From positions 1-5,078 of the forward strand of contig JAWODZ010000157.1 in the NCBI GenBank assembly GCA_046483025.1: DNA of 5,078 nucleotides, in the 5' to 3' direction. The translations under genes and the position numbers were made by a program. The first letter of the stretch is position 1; each line of letters opens with the position of its first letter. The DNA comes from CAYUAG01 sp046483025 (GTDB lineage: Bacteria; Zhuqueibacterota; QNDG01; CAYUAG01). This document shows, piece by piece, positions 1-5,078 of this stretch. A model generated the notes under the pieces. That model ran no database searches, was not told the origin of the DNA, and was given only the letters and a program-made list of their open reading frames with translations.

Positions 1-162
1 ATTATAAGTTGCATAAGATAACATACCATATAAAAATGAATATAAAATAAAATAGAAATGTCTTTTCTCATCAGAGACGGTTAATCTTTCAATAATAAGT
101 GTAATTATAATCCCTGGTAAAAATAATAATAATAATCTTAATGTAAATTCTGAAATATCCAT
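1..162 (-). CDS. Partial membrane protein, N-terminus only (DUF6338-like)
   Basis: This reading frame starts with ATG at 162 and stays open for 54 codons to the window edge, so the gene continues beyond position 1. The visible protein begins MDISEFTLRLLLLFLPGIII. It has one strongly hydrophobic helix at about residues 7-23, containing an L-P-G-I-I turn, then a polar stretch (ERLTVSDEKRH, 25-35), then an aromatic hydrophobic segment (36-52) that looks like the start of a second membrane helix. This layout resembles the N-terminus of DUF6338-type membrane proteins of unknown function, but that is recalled resemblance, not a search result. Support for a real gene comes from the uninterrupted frame in very AT-rich DNA, where stops are common, and from a near-consensus promoter 60 bp upstream. 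There is no clear Shine-Dalgarno motif before the ATG. Function unknown. Confidence 0.7.
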   Translation of the reverse strand, partial: MDISEFTLRLLLLFLPGIIITLIIERLTVSDEKRHFYFILYSFLYGMLSYATYN

Positions 163-221
163 ATTATATTTTTAATAAAAATAATTATTCATTAATTCAA
201 TAAACCTGATAATTATATTTT

Positions 222-250
222 AATATAATAATCTAATTTATAAATGTCAA
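222..250 (-). promoter_or_regulatory. Sigma-70 type promoter for the left-edge membrane protein gene
   Basis: On the minus strand there is a perfect -35 hexamer TTGACA (250-245), a 17-bp spacer and a -10 hexamer TATATT (227-222, five of six consensus bases). Transcription would start near 215 and give a leader of about 50 nt before the ATG at 162. This is the best-matching promoter in the window. It sits about 100 bp beyond the stop codon of the upstream acetyltransferase gene, which suggests the truncated gene is its own transcription unit. Confidence 0.65.
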
Positions 251-347
251 GTAAAAACAATGTTATCGATAAGTGAGAAATGACAAATACTTTCATCAGG
301 TGGATTGGAGAGTAATTCTGGAGGAGTGGATTAGTTAAGAAGAGAAA

Positions 348-1121
348 CTACCCCCTCTTCTTCATAATATTCTCAAACCTTCTACTGCTGATGGGGTGGT
401 GGGAGATTATTTTTCCGTTTAAAATAATTCCAAAGGTTCCGAAGGGGCAGGGATTGTTTTGAGCCTGCTGGTGGTTTTTCAGATTAACTATTTTTGGTGA
501 GATATTAAATTCTGTTTTTGCAGTTTCACAGATTTCATTTACATTTTTTACTGTATAGGGGCATTGATCTGCTCTCAGGATAAACAAGCCTTTTCCATAT
601 GTTCCGGTTAATTCCTTCTGATTATTTTTAAATTTCGGGGATGGATGGGATTCATCAAATTTCTTCACTACCAATTCAAAATCAGGATTTGCCTGATCAA
701 CCGCCTTAAATCCGTTTTTCAAGAAAATAGTGCTGTTTCCCATAAAAGAACCTTTACGAGTAACTGCAGCCACACCCTTCAGGTTTTGTTTTTTTGCATC
801 CTGCAGACATTCTTTGAGCATAAGAGATCCGTACCCTTTTCTCTGATATTCCTTGCGGAATCCCGCATATAAACAGTGAATAAAAATATACCCTTCTGCC
901 TTCACCGGCCGCCAGCAGTATTCTCCGGGCAGGTATTCAATCATGCCCTGGGCTCCTCCCTGTTCCGAATACAAAGTTTTAATTTTCAACCCTTCCTGGA
1001 ATTGAGCTTGCAGCCAGTCCAGTTTTTCCGGATACCCAGGTCTTTTGGGATTTTTGTATCCACATATACCAAATTCGCGGATGTTTTCCATATTGGTATC
1101 GATTATTCGTACATCTTGCAT
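348..1121 (-). CDS. GNAT N-acetyltransferase with YoaP-like C-terminal domain
   Basis: A 257-residue, probably cytosolic protein with two parts. Residues about 1-155 form a GNAT (acetyl-CoA dependent N-acetyltransferase) fold. The acetyl-CoA pyrophosphate-binding loop is seen as Q93-R-K-G-Y-G-S99, followed by a helix (LMLKECLQDAKK) and the typical late strand-helix segment F133-LKNGF. Residues about 175-257 resemble the YoaP-like domain that follows GNAT domains in Bacillus subtilis YoaP and relatives, which have almost the same length. This part contains ADQCPY (185-190) and PFGTFGIILNGKIISHHPIS (226-245), which look glutaredoxin-like to me; that is inference. The substrate is unknown. The ATG at 1121 is preceded by AAGGA (1133-1129) with 7-nt spacing, which supports this start. 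The gene stands alone between 164- and 185-bp gaps. Confidence 0.85.
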   Translation of the reverse strand: MQDVRIIDTNMENIREFGICGYKNPKRPGYPEKLDWLQAQFQEGLKIKTLYSEQGGAQGMIEYLPGEYCWRPVKAEGYIFIHCLYAGFRKEYQRKGYGSLMLKECLQDAKKQNLKGVAAVTRKGSFMGNSTIFLKNGFKAVDQANPDFELVVKKFDESHPSPKFKNNQKELTGTYGKGLFILRADQCPYTVKNVNEICETAKTEFNISPKIVNLKNHQQAQNNPCPFGTFGIILNGKIISHHPISSRRFENIMKKRG

Positions 1122-1285
1122 GTTGTTTTCCTTATATTAAAACCACGGATTTATAATTGCTGGGAGTTTTAAATAATATGGATATTTTATTTTTTTAGTT
1201 CATTGCAGACACCCGGGGTTTGCTTATTTTCACACAGTCTCTAAGCCAGGGAAAATAATCTTTTCTCAAAATTTTTTACATAGTA

Positions 1286-1726
1286 TCAAATGTGTTTCCT
1301 GCCTTTTTGAATAAATGTATATCCTTCCTTTTCTAACAGTTTTTTTTGTTCAATACTTCCTCCGGGATACTTCTCATTCAATTCTCCGGTATTTTTTATG
1401 GTACGCCACCAGGGAATGTCTTTATTCATTTCTACAGAGGCATTGGCAACTGTAGAAATAAAAATTCCTGTTGTCAGAGTGCAGCAGTATTGAGCTTGAT
1501 GCAGGACGGCTAATTTTTTGCATATTTCAGTTGAGGTGAGAAGTTTCCCTTCCGGGACTTTTTCCATTAAGTCATAAATCTCTGATGCTGGTGCTATAAC
1601 GACACTATTACCTGTGGTTGCACCCATCTTCTTCAAGGCAGGGGCACACGGAAAATTAGGTTGGTAACTTATAATTTTTGGTAACCCTTTATTGTCTTCC
1701 AATTTTTCCTGCCAAGTCTTCGGCAT
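1286..1726 (-). CDS. MGMT-family protein, alkyltransferase-like (no active-site Cys)
   Basis: A 146-residue protein whose central and C-terminal parts (about 40-125) match the DNA-binding domain of O6-methylguanine-DNA methyltransferases. Visible elements are the helix-turn-helix-like stretch VPEGKLLTSTEICKKLA (57-73) and the signature region I104-P-W-W-R-T109. True methyltransferases have P-C-H-R-V here, and the alkyl-accepting cysteine is replaced by Trp106. Alkyltransferase-like (ATL) proteins typically carry a Trp at this place, bind O6-alkylguanine without repairing it, and can flag it for nucleotide excision repair. Substrate binding and a role in alkylation tolerance are therefore inferred, not shown. 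The tail GELNEKYPGG...EKEGYTFIQKGRKH fits a bacterial MGMT-family subgroup I recall with PYWRTLKSGGELNPKYPGG-like sequences. AGGAG (1739-1735) lies 8 nt before the ATG. Confidence 0.85.
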   Translation of the reverse strand: MPKTWQEKLEDNKGLPKIISYQPNFPCAPALKKMGATTGNSVVIAPASEIYDLMEKVPEGKLLTSTEICKKLAVLHQAQYCCTLTTGIFISTVANASVEMNKDIPWWRTIKNTGELNEKYPGGSIEQKKLLEKEGYTFIQKGRKHI

Positions 1727-1734
1727 AATTGAAT

Positions 1735-1739
1735 CTCCT
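1735..1739 (-). promoter_or_regulatory. Ribosome binding site of the MGMT-family gene
   Basis: AGGAG on the minus strand, 8 nt before the ATG ending at 1726. It fixes the start of the alkyltransferase-like gene. Confidence 0.7.
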
Positions 1740-1760
1740 GTAGAGTATAATATTCAAACT

Positions 1761-1775
1761 TATTGTGAAACAATA
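1761..1775. promoter_or_regulatory. 15-bp palindrome upstream of the MGMT-family gene, possible operator
   Basis: A perfect inverted repeat TATTGT-GAA-ACAATA lies 35 bp upstream of the MGMT-family start codon, in the 69-bp gap after the small membrane protein gene. No T-run follows it on either strand, so it does not look like a terminator. Its place fits a dimeric regulator site near the -35 region of an MGMT promoter, with a weak TATTAT (-10-like) downstream. In DNA this AT-rich a short palindrome could arise by chance. Confidence 0.3.
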
Positions 1776-1795
1776 TTTAATTTTTAAATTATTTA

Positions 1796-2140
1796 TTATC
1801 CTTTCTTTGCTTTAAAAAGCACACTGGTTACCAACTCAATGATAAAACCATAAATGATTCCCATAATAAAAGTTGCAATCATGATGTTGGGGCCATCCAT
1901 GATGGGGAAGGCCATAGGGATACTTCCCACTGCTCCTAAAATGATGCCGTGAGACCACCATTTAAGTTTTAGGGCACTTATCCCGATCATAAAACCGGTA
2001 ATACCTCTACTGAATAATATTGAGAGCTTTAACCCCAGAGTAATAGGTTGACTGGGATCTGAACTTGCCATAGTCATGCAGATAAAACCACAGATAAATC
2101 CTGTGATAGTTGCGATAACTATTCTTTTGGTACTGGTCAT
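1796..2140 (-). CDS. Small integral membrane protein, four predicted helices
   Basis: A 114-residue protein of unknown function. Hydrophobic segments at about residues 6-26, 38-58, 63-82 and 86-109 suggest four membrane helices in a compact bundle. The helices are rich in Gly (GFICGF, GITGFMIG, GIILGAVG, IMGIIYGF), as in tightly packed small membrane proteins. The short loops carry few charges; a basic TSTKR start and a KAKKG end suggest both termini are cytoplasmic by the positive-inside rule. No catalytic or metal-binding motif is visible. The start is well supported: AGGAGG (2153-2148) sits 7 nt before the ATG, the best Shine-Dalgarno match in the window. Upstream is repeat copy A; downstream, after 69 bp, is the MGMT-family gene. 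I do not recognise the family. Confidence 0.8.
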   Translation of the reverse strand: MTSTKRIVIATITGFICGFICMTMASSDPSQPITLGLKLSILFSRGITGFMIGISALKLKWWSHGIILGAVGSIPMAFPIMDGPNIMIATFIMGIIYGFIIELVTSVLFKAKKG

Positions 2141-2147
2141 GTTAATT

Positions 2148-2153
2148 CCTCCT
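2148..2153 (-). promoter_or_regulatory. Strong ribosome binding site of the small membrane protein gene
   Basis: A full AGGAGG on the minus strand, preceded by a run of A residues and placed 7 nt before the ATG ending at 2140. It confirms that this short hypothetical gene is translated from that start. Confidence 0.8.
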
Positions 2154-2188
2154 TTTTTTTTGTTAACATTTTAATTTAACTAAGGATT

Positions 2189-2306
2189 GTTCAAAAAGTC
2201 CATTATTTTCATAAATACCATACCGGACATAATCATGTTATATTTTTTTTATTAAAATTGTCAGTCTTCGACAGACTCAGACTGGCAATTTTATGACTTT
2301 TTAGGC
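2189..2306. repeat. Dispersed repeat copy A (118 bp, MITE/REP-like)
   Basis: The left end GTTCAAAAAGTC (2189-2200) and right end GACTTTTTAGGC (2295-2306) form an imperfect inverted repeat: AAAAAGTC pairs exactly, with mismatches outside it. Inside is a long hairpin. AAAATTGTCAGTC (2254-2266) and GACTGGCAATTTT (2280-2292) pair with one T/G wobble around the 13-nt loop TTCGACAGACTCA (2267-2279). Copy B between larB and larC has the same parts at the same spacing (left end to core 70 versus 69 bp; core to right end 13 bp in both), so the two are related. No reading frame lies inside. The hairpin is not followed by a T-run on the minus strand, so it is not an obvious terminator for the WYL gene. 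Confidence 0.7.
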
Positions 2307-2333
2307 AATTCTCATAATAATCTCAGAGAATTG
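2306..2333. repeat. 8-bp perfect stem-loop at the edge of repeat copy A
   Basis: CAATTCTC (2306-2313) pairs perfectly with GAGAATTG (2326-2333) across a 12-nt loop. It begins at the right end of repeat copy A, about 45 bp after the WYL gene stop codon. It could stabilise the 3' end of the WYL transcript, but neither strand has a T-run after it, so I do not call it an intrinsic terminator. Confidence 0.4.
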
Positions 2334-2379
2334 TGAATACAGTAGTAGTAATATACTCTGCAAGTGTGACAAGTGTATG

Positions 2380-3312
2380 TCAGGGTTTATAAATTTTATA
2401 GATTTTTTCTGCACTGCGGGCGATTTTTTCTCTAACATGGCCAGGCTTTAGTACTTCCACATGAGGACCGAAACCAAGAATATAGCCATACACCCAGTCA
2501 CTTTCCGGAAACTGTACCTCCGCAATAATATTCCCGTTATTTTTATAGGTTAACTGTTCCTTTTTAAAATAATCCTCAACTATGGTTTTAAGTCTGGGAG
2601 AAAATTTCAAGGTGAGGTCGATTTTTTTAGGGGATGAATCTGTCCAGTGAGAAAGATCAGTATATTTTTTTTTCCGTCTGGTAAAGAATTTATCAGTCAG
2701 TTGTAGATTCTTAATGCGGGATAATCTGAATATTCGATAATCCTGTCTCAATCTGCAATAGGCAAACACATACCAGTTATACCCTTTAAACAGAAGGGTC
2801 ATGGGTTCAATAGTACGCCGGACTGTATTTCCGGATGGTTTGTGATAATCGATAGAGGTAATTCTCTGATTTTCTGTTACCTGATAAAGGGTTTTAAAGA
2901 GATTTCTATAGGTTTCAGGATACCCCCAGGGAATAAAATCAAGTGCCAAAGACTGGTGATCATCCAGCACCTCAAGGGAGGCAGAACGAGGCAGAAGGGT
3001 GGCAATCTTTTCAATGGTCAGATTAACCGCCTGATCCTCAAGAGTAGCATTAATCCCTTTTAAGGCATTAATAATGGAAGATATTTCCCGAAAGGAGAGT
3101 ACCTGCCGGTCAATACGATAGGTGTCCATGATAGCAAAGCCACCCTGCCTTCCGGTTTGAGAGGTGAGCGGTATTCCGGCACAGTCAATGGTATCAAGGT
3201 CCCGATAAATGGTGCGGACAGAGACATTAAATCTCCGGGCCAGCTCAGAGGCAGATACCTGTTTACGATTGAGAAGCATAAAAATCATTGATATCAATCG
3301 TTCTAAACGCAT
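2380..3312 (-). CDS. WYL-domain transcriptional regulator (YafY/DeoR-like)
   Basis: A 310-residue DNA-binding regulator with the full family layout. Residues 1-60 hold a winged helix-turn-helix (VSASELARRFNVSVRTIYRDLDTI, 19-42), followed by a wing (PLTSQTGRQGGFAI). A linker covers about 65-140. The WYL domain, about 147-210, shows the hallmark W180-Y-V and the R-x-F-R-L-S-R-I strand (193-200). A C-terminal WCX domain (about 228-308) ends in WVYGYILGFGPHVEVLKP and a helix. WYL domains bind small ligands or nucleic acids and switch the HTH; the ligand here cannot be read from sequence. The start is 29 bp after the larC stop, with AAGG 4 nt before the ATG (tight but acceptable). The N-terminus matches usual family starts. 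Co-transcription with larC is plausible; regulation of larC or of itself is inference. Confidence 0.93.
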   Translation of the reverse strand: MRLERLISMIFMLLNRKQVSASELARRFNVSVRTIYRDLDTIDCAGIPLTSQTGRQGGFAIMDTYRIDRQVLSFREISSIINALKGINATLEDQAVNLTIEKIATLLPRSASLEVLDDHQSLALDFIPWGYPETYRNLFKTLYQVTENQRITSIDYHKPSGNTVRRTIEPMTLLFKGYNWYVFAYCRLRQDYRIFRLSRIKNLQLTDKFFTRRKKKYTDLSHWTDSSPKKIDLTLKFSPRLKTIVEDYFKKEQLTYKNNGNIIAEVQFPESDWVYGYILGFGPHVEVLKPGHVREKIARSAEKIYKIYKP

Positions 3313-3341
3313 TTTACCTTGAAATTTTGGTTATTAGCCAA

Positions 3342-4523
3342 TTATGTTTTTGAAGTTACTCTTTTCTGAGCAATCTGTTTGACCGTATCATAAACAATCT
3401 GTATGGGAATATTTTTTTTGTTGGCAATTTTTTTACAGTCATCATATTCCGGGGAAGTAATTTTATTTTTATTATCAAGGGCTCTTACTTTTACTCGGGC
3501 TTTTCCCCAGGGAGTGTCCACGGTTATAATTTCTCGATGGAGAATGTTTCTTTTTTGAATCTCGGATATTCTTACTCCCAACGTGGTGGTTTGATTAAAG
3601 ATAATTTTGGTTAACAAATTAATTTTTTGAGGATCTGCCAGAACATTGAGCACTACTCCGGGACGATTTTTTTTCATGATCACAGAAGTCAGGAATACAT
3701 CCCTGGCCCCATTTTTAAAAAGAGTATCCATTAAATGTTCGTAAAACTGAGGATTCATATCATCGATATTGGTTTCTATCATTTGTACCATATCATGTTT
3801 AAAATCAGAAGCCTTATTACCAATAGTCAGACGTAAGACATTGGGGATATCAAGATCGCGGCTGCCCAAACCGTATCCGGTTTTTTCAATGGTCATGCCG
3901 GGCATTCCCCCGAATCTAGTTCCCAGAGTACTCAGAATAGCAGCGCCAGTAGGAGTCACTAATTCCTGCTCAATATCAGTGGAGTATACCGGGATTGAGG
4001 TAAGCAGTTCAAGAGTGGCTGGAGCGGGAACAGGGAGTACTCCGTGAGCACAGGTAAGGGTGCCGGTTCCGACATGGATTTTAGAGGCATGAATCTGCTC
4101 AAGGCCAAAAAAATCAAAACCAATAGCGGCGCCGATGATGTCAACCATGGCATCTACAGCACCCACTTCGTGAAAATGGATTTCATCCACAGATTTGGCA
4201 TGAATTTTTGATTCAGCCTGGGCCAGACGCTTAAAAATTTTTTTGCTGCTGGTCTTTACCTTTTGATTCAGATTACTGTTATCGATAATTTCAAGTATTT
4301 CATTTAAACCGCGGTGGTGATGATCTTTTTCCACTGAGACCTGAAATTTGGTTCCGGATATTCTTTGTTTCTGATCTTTGTATTTTTTTATGGTAAAATT
4401 TTTTATTTTAAGTTTCTTCAGCTCAGCTTTTAAATATTCCATTTCAAGTCCGCAATCCAAAAGACTGCCCAAAATCATGTCTCCGCTGGCACCGGCAGTA
4501 CAATCAAAATAGCCAATTTTCAT
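3342..4523 (-). CDS. larC: LarC, nickel insertion protein of NPN cofactor synthesis
   Basis: A 393-residue cytosolic protein. LarC inserts nickel, in a CTP-dependent reaction, into pyridinium-3,5-bisthiocarboxylic acid mononucleotide, giving the nickel-pincer cofactor used by lactate racemase (LarA) and relatives. Family motifs are clear: YFDCTAGASGDM (5-16), a metal-rich DHHHRGL (67-73), EIHFHEVGAVDAMVDI (114-129), HGVLPVPAPAT (160-170), PTGAAIL (191-197), IETNIDDMNPQFYEHLM (249-265), and DVFLTSVIMKKNRPG (275-289). The start is set at 4523, not the in-frame ATG at 4571: AAGGAG (4536-4531) lies 7 nt before 4523, MKIGYFDC is the normal family N-terminus, and the upstream extension reads into repeat copy B. 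The gene is one unbroken frame, unlike Lactiplantibacillus plantarum larC, which is split and joined by programmed frameshifting. larB lies upstream, beyond a 171-bp gap. Confidence 0.95.
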   Translation of the reverse strand: MKIGYFDCTAGASGDMILGSLLDCGLEMEYLKAELKKLKIKNFTIKKYKDQKQRISGTKFQVSVEKDHHHRGLNEILEIIDNSNLNQKVKTSSKKIFKRLAQAESKIHAKSVDEIHFHEVGAVDAMVDIIGAAIGFDFFGLEQIHASKIHVGTGTLTCAHGVLPVPAPATLELLTSIPVYSTDIEQELVTPTGAAILSTLGTRFGGMPGMTIEKTGYGLGSRDLDIPNVLRLTIGNKASDFKHDMVQMIETNIDDMNPQFYEHLMDTLFKNGARDVFLTSVIMKKNRPGVVLNVLADPQKINLLTKIIFNQTTTLGVRISEIQKRNILHREIITVDTPWGKARVKVRALDNKNKITSPEYDDCKKIANKKNIPIQIVYDTVKQIAQKRVTSKT

Positions 4524-4530
4524 TTTATCT

Positions 4531-4536
4531 CTCCTT
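4531..4536 (-). promoter_or_regulatory. Ribosome binding site that decides the larC start
   Basis: AAGGAG on the minus strand, 7 nt before the ATG ending at 4523. The alternative upstream ATG at 4571 has no such motif and would add 16 non-family residues. Confidence 0.8.
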
Positions 4537-4565
4537 AATGGTATAAAAAGTGGATTTGTCGAGTC

Positions 4566-4682
4566 GTCCAAAAAGTAGAAGTTAAGAAAATGTCAAATGT
4601 AACGAAGCAAAAAACATTGTTTATTTATTGGATTCGTCAGTCTTCGACAAACTCAGACTGATAAATTAGTGCCTTTTTGGAC
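4566..4682. repeat. Dispersed repeat copy B (117 bp) between larB and larC
   Basis: The ends are a perfect 10-bp inverted repeat, GTCCAAAAAG (4566-4575) and CTTTTTGGAC (4673-4682). The internal hairpin pairs TCAGTC (4637-4642) with GACTGA (4656-4661) around the loop TTCGACAAACTCA (4643-4655), which differs from copy A at one base. The outer part of this stem is more degenerate than in copy A. Spacing of ends and core matches copy A almost to the base, while the 60 bp between left end and core is strongly diverged. It fills most of the 171-bp larB-larC gap, so it may separate two otherwise adjacent genes. No transposase or reading frame is inside. Confidence 0.7.
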
Positions 4683-4694
4683 CGTTTCTATATC

Positions 4695-5078
4695 CTAATC
4701 ACTTCTATTCAGATCATTGATCATACTGGCAAGATAACCGGCTCCGAATCCGTTATCAATATTTACTACAGCTATGCCCGGAACACAGGAGTTGAGCATG
4801 GTGAGCAAAGCAGAGATTCCCTTGAAATTTGCACCATACCCGATGCTGGTAGGTACGGCTATTACCGGTTTATTCACCAGTCCTCCCACCACACCGGGAA
4901 GGGCTCCTTCCATACCTGCCACCACCACAATAACCTGGGCGGAGAGGATCTGTTCTCGGTTCTGGAGAAGGCGATGCACTCCTGCAACCCCGGCATCATA
5001 GAGTCGGTCAATAGCATTACCCATACATTGAGCTGTCAGAGCCGCCTCTTCTGCAACTGGCATATCTGCAGTTCCGGC
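4695..5078 (-). CDS. larB: LarB, carboxylase/hydrolase of NPN cofactor synthesis (C-terminal half)
   Basis: The visible 127 residues are the C-terminal half of LarB; the family is about 250 residues long and the gene enters from the right edge. LarB carboxylates the pyridinium ring of nicotinic acid adenine dinucleotide and releases AMP, giving pyridinium-3,5-biscarboxylic acid mononucleotide, the first step of nickel-pincer cofactor synthesis. The domain is related to PurE (AIR carboxylase). Signature stretches are AGTADMPVAEEA at the window edge, VVAGMEGALPGVVGGLV, VIAVPTSIGYGANFKGISALL, and LNSCVPGIAVVNIDNGFGAGYLA. The cysteine in LNSC is the likely catalytic nucleophile, by family knowledge. 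The stop codon is TAG at 4697-4695. The ATG at 5063 is internal, because the frame stays open and family-like through it. larE is not in the window. Confidence 0.93.
   Translation of the reverse strand, partial: AGTADMPVAEEAALTAQCMGNAIDRLYDAGVAGVHRLLQNREQILSAQVIVVVAGMEGALPGVVGGLVNKPVIAVPTSIGYGANFKGISALLTMLNSCVPGIAVVNIDNGFGAGYLASMINDLNRSD

Noticed and set aside
337..362. 8-bp perfect inverted repeat AAGAAGAG / CTCTTCTT across the stop codon of the acetyltransferase gene
   Set aside because: Its right arm is coding sequence for the KKR tail and no T-run follows on the minus strand, so it is not a convincing terminator.
645..1172. Plus-strand open frames of 75 and 98 codons opposite the acetyltransferase gene
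   Set aside because: They are antisense to a clear GNAT/YoaP gene, show no domain-like pattern and no ribosome binding site support.
1205..1223. GC-rich imperfect palindrome around CCCGGG in the gap between the acetyltransferase and MGMT-family genes
   Set aside because: Stem has mismatches and a very short loop; a T-rich tail follows only on the plus strand, where no gene ends. The rest of the 164-bp gap shows nothing clear.
2361..2382. Short direct repeat CAAGTGT (two copies) and a small TGACA/TGTCA inverted repeat at the WYL stop codon
   Set aside because: Too short to separate from chance, and no T-run follows.
3769..4153. Open frames on both strands inside larC
   Set aside because: Shadows of the conserved larC coding frame.
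4524..4571. 16-residue N-terminal extension of LarC starting at the ATG at 4571
   Set aside because: No ribosome binding site, non-family residues, and the start lies inside repeat copy B; the ATG at 4523 has a good AAGGAG and the family N-terminus.
4591..4596. Minus-strand TTGACA in repeat copy B as a larC promoter -35 box
   Set aside because: The hexamer 17 bp downstream is TTTTGG, a very poor -10, so the promoter is not supported.

Overview
This window is AT-rich and reads as ordinary bacterial chromosome. Every gene I can support lies on the minus strand, head to tail, so transcription runs from the right edge to the left. From right to left they are: the C-terminal half of larB (cut by the window edge), larC, a WYL-family transcriptional regulator, a small four-helix membrane protein, an MGMT/alkyltransferase-like protein, a GNAT acetyltransferase with a YoaP-like C-terminal domain, and the N-terminus of another membrane protein that runs off the left edge. 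There are no RNA genes, CRISPR arrays, transposase genes or phage genes.

Right part (about 3312-5078): larB and larC are two of the three genes for the nickel-pincer nucleotide (NPN) cofactor, first known from lactate racemase. LarB carboxylates the pyridinium ring of nicotinic acid adenine dinucleotide, LarE (not in this window) adds sulfur, and LarC inserts nickel. A WYL regulator starts 29 bp after larC and may be co-transcribed with it.

Middle and left parts (1-3312): the remaining genes are single-function accessory genes with no obvious common pathway. Most have their own good ribosome binding site and are separated by 70-240 bp of very AT-rich DNA. At the far left a near-consensus promoter (TTGACA, 17 bp, TATATT) reads into a truncated gene whose first 54 codons are open to the window edge.

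The most notable non-coding signal is a diverged two-copy repeat of 117-118 bp. One copy is downstream of the WYL gene (2189-2306) and the other lies between larB and larC (4566-4682). Both have GTYCAAAAAG-type inverted ends and an internal hairpin with a near-identical TTCGACA..ACTCA loop at the same internal spacing, but otherwise different sequence. This looks like a dispersed MITE- or REP-like family of the host genome.

Taxonomy is uncertain. The AT-rich genome, YoaP-type GNAT, ATL-like protein and WYL regulator fit Clostridia-like Firmicutes or low-GC Desulfobacterota. I lean slightly to the latter because of the extragenic repeat style, but the sequence does not settle it. I see no convincing evidence for a previously undescribed multi-gene system here.
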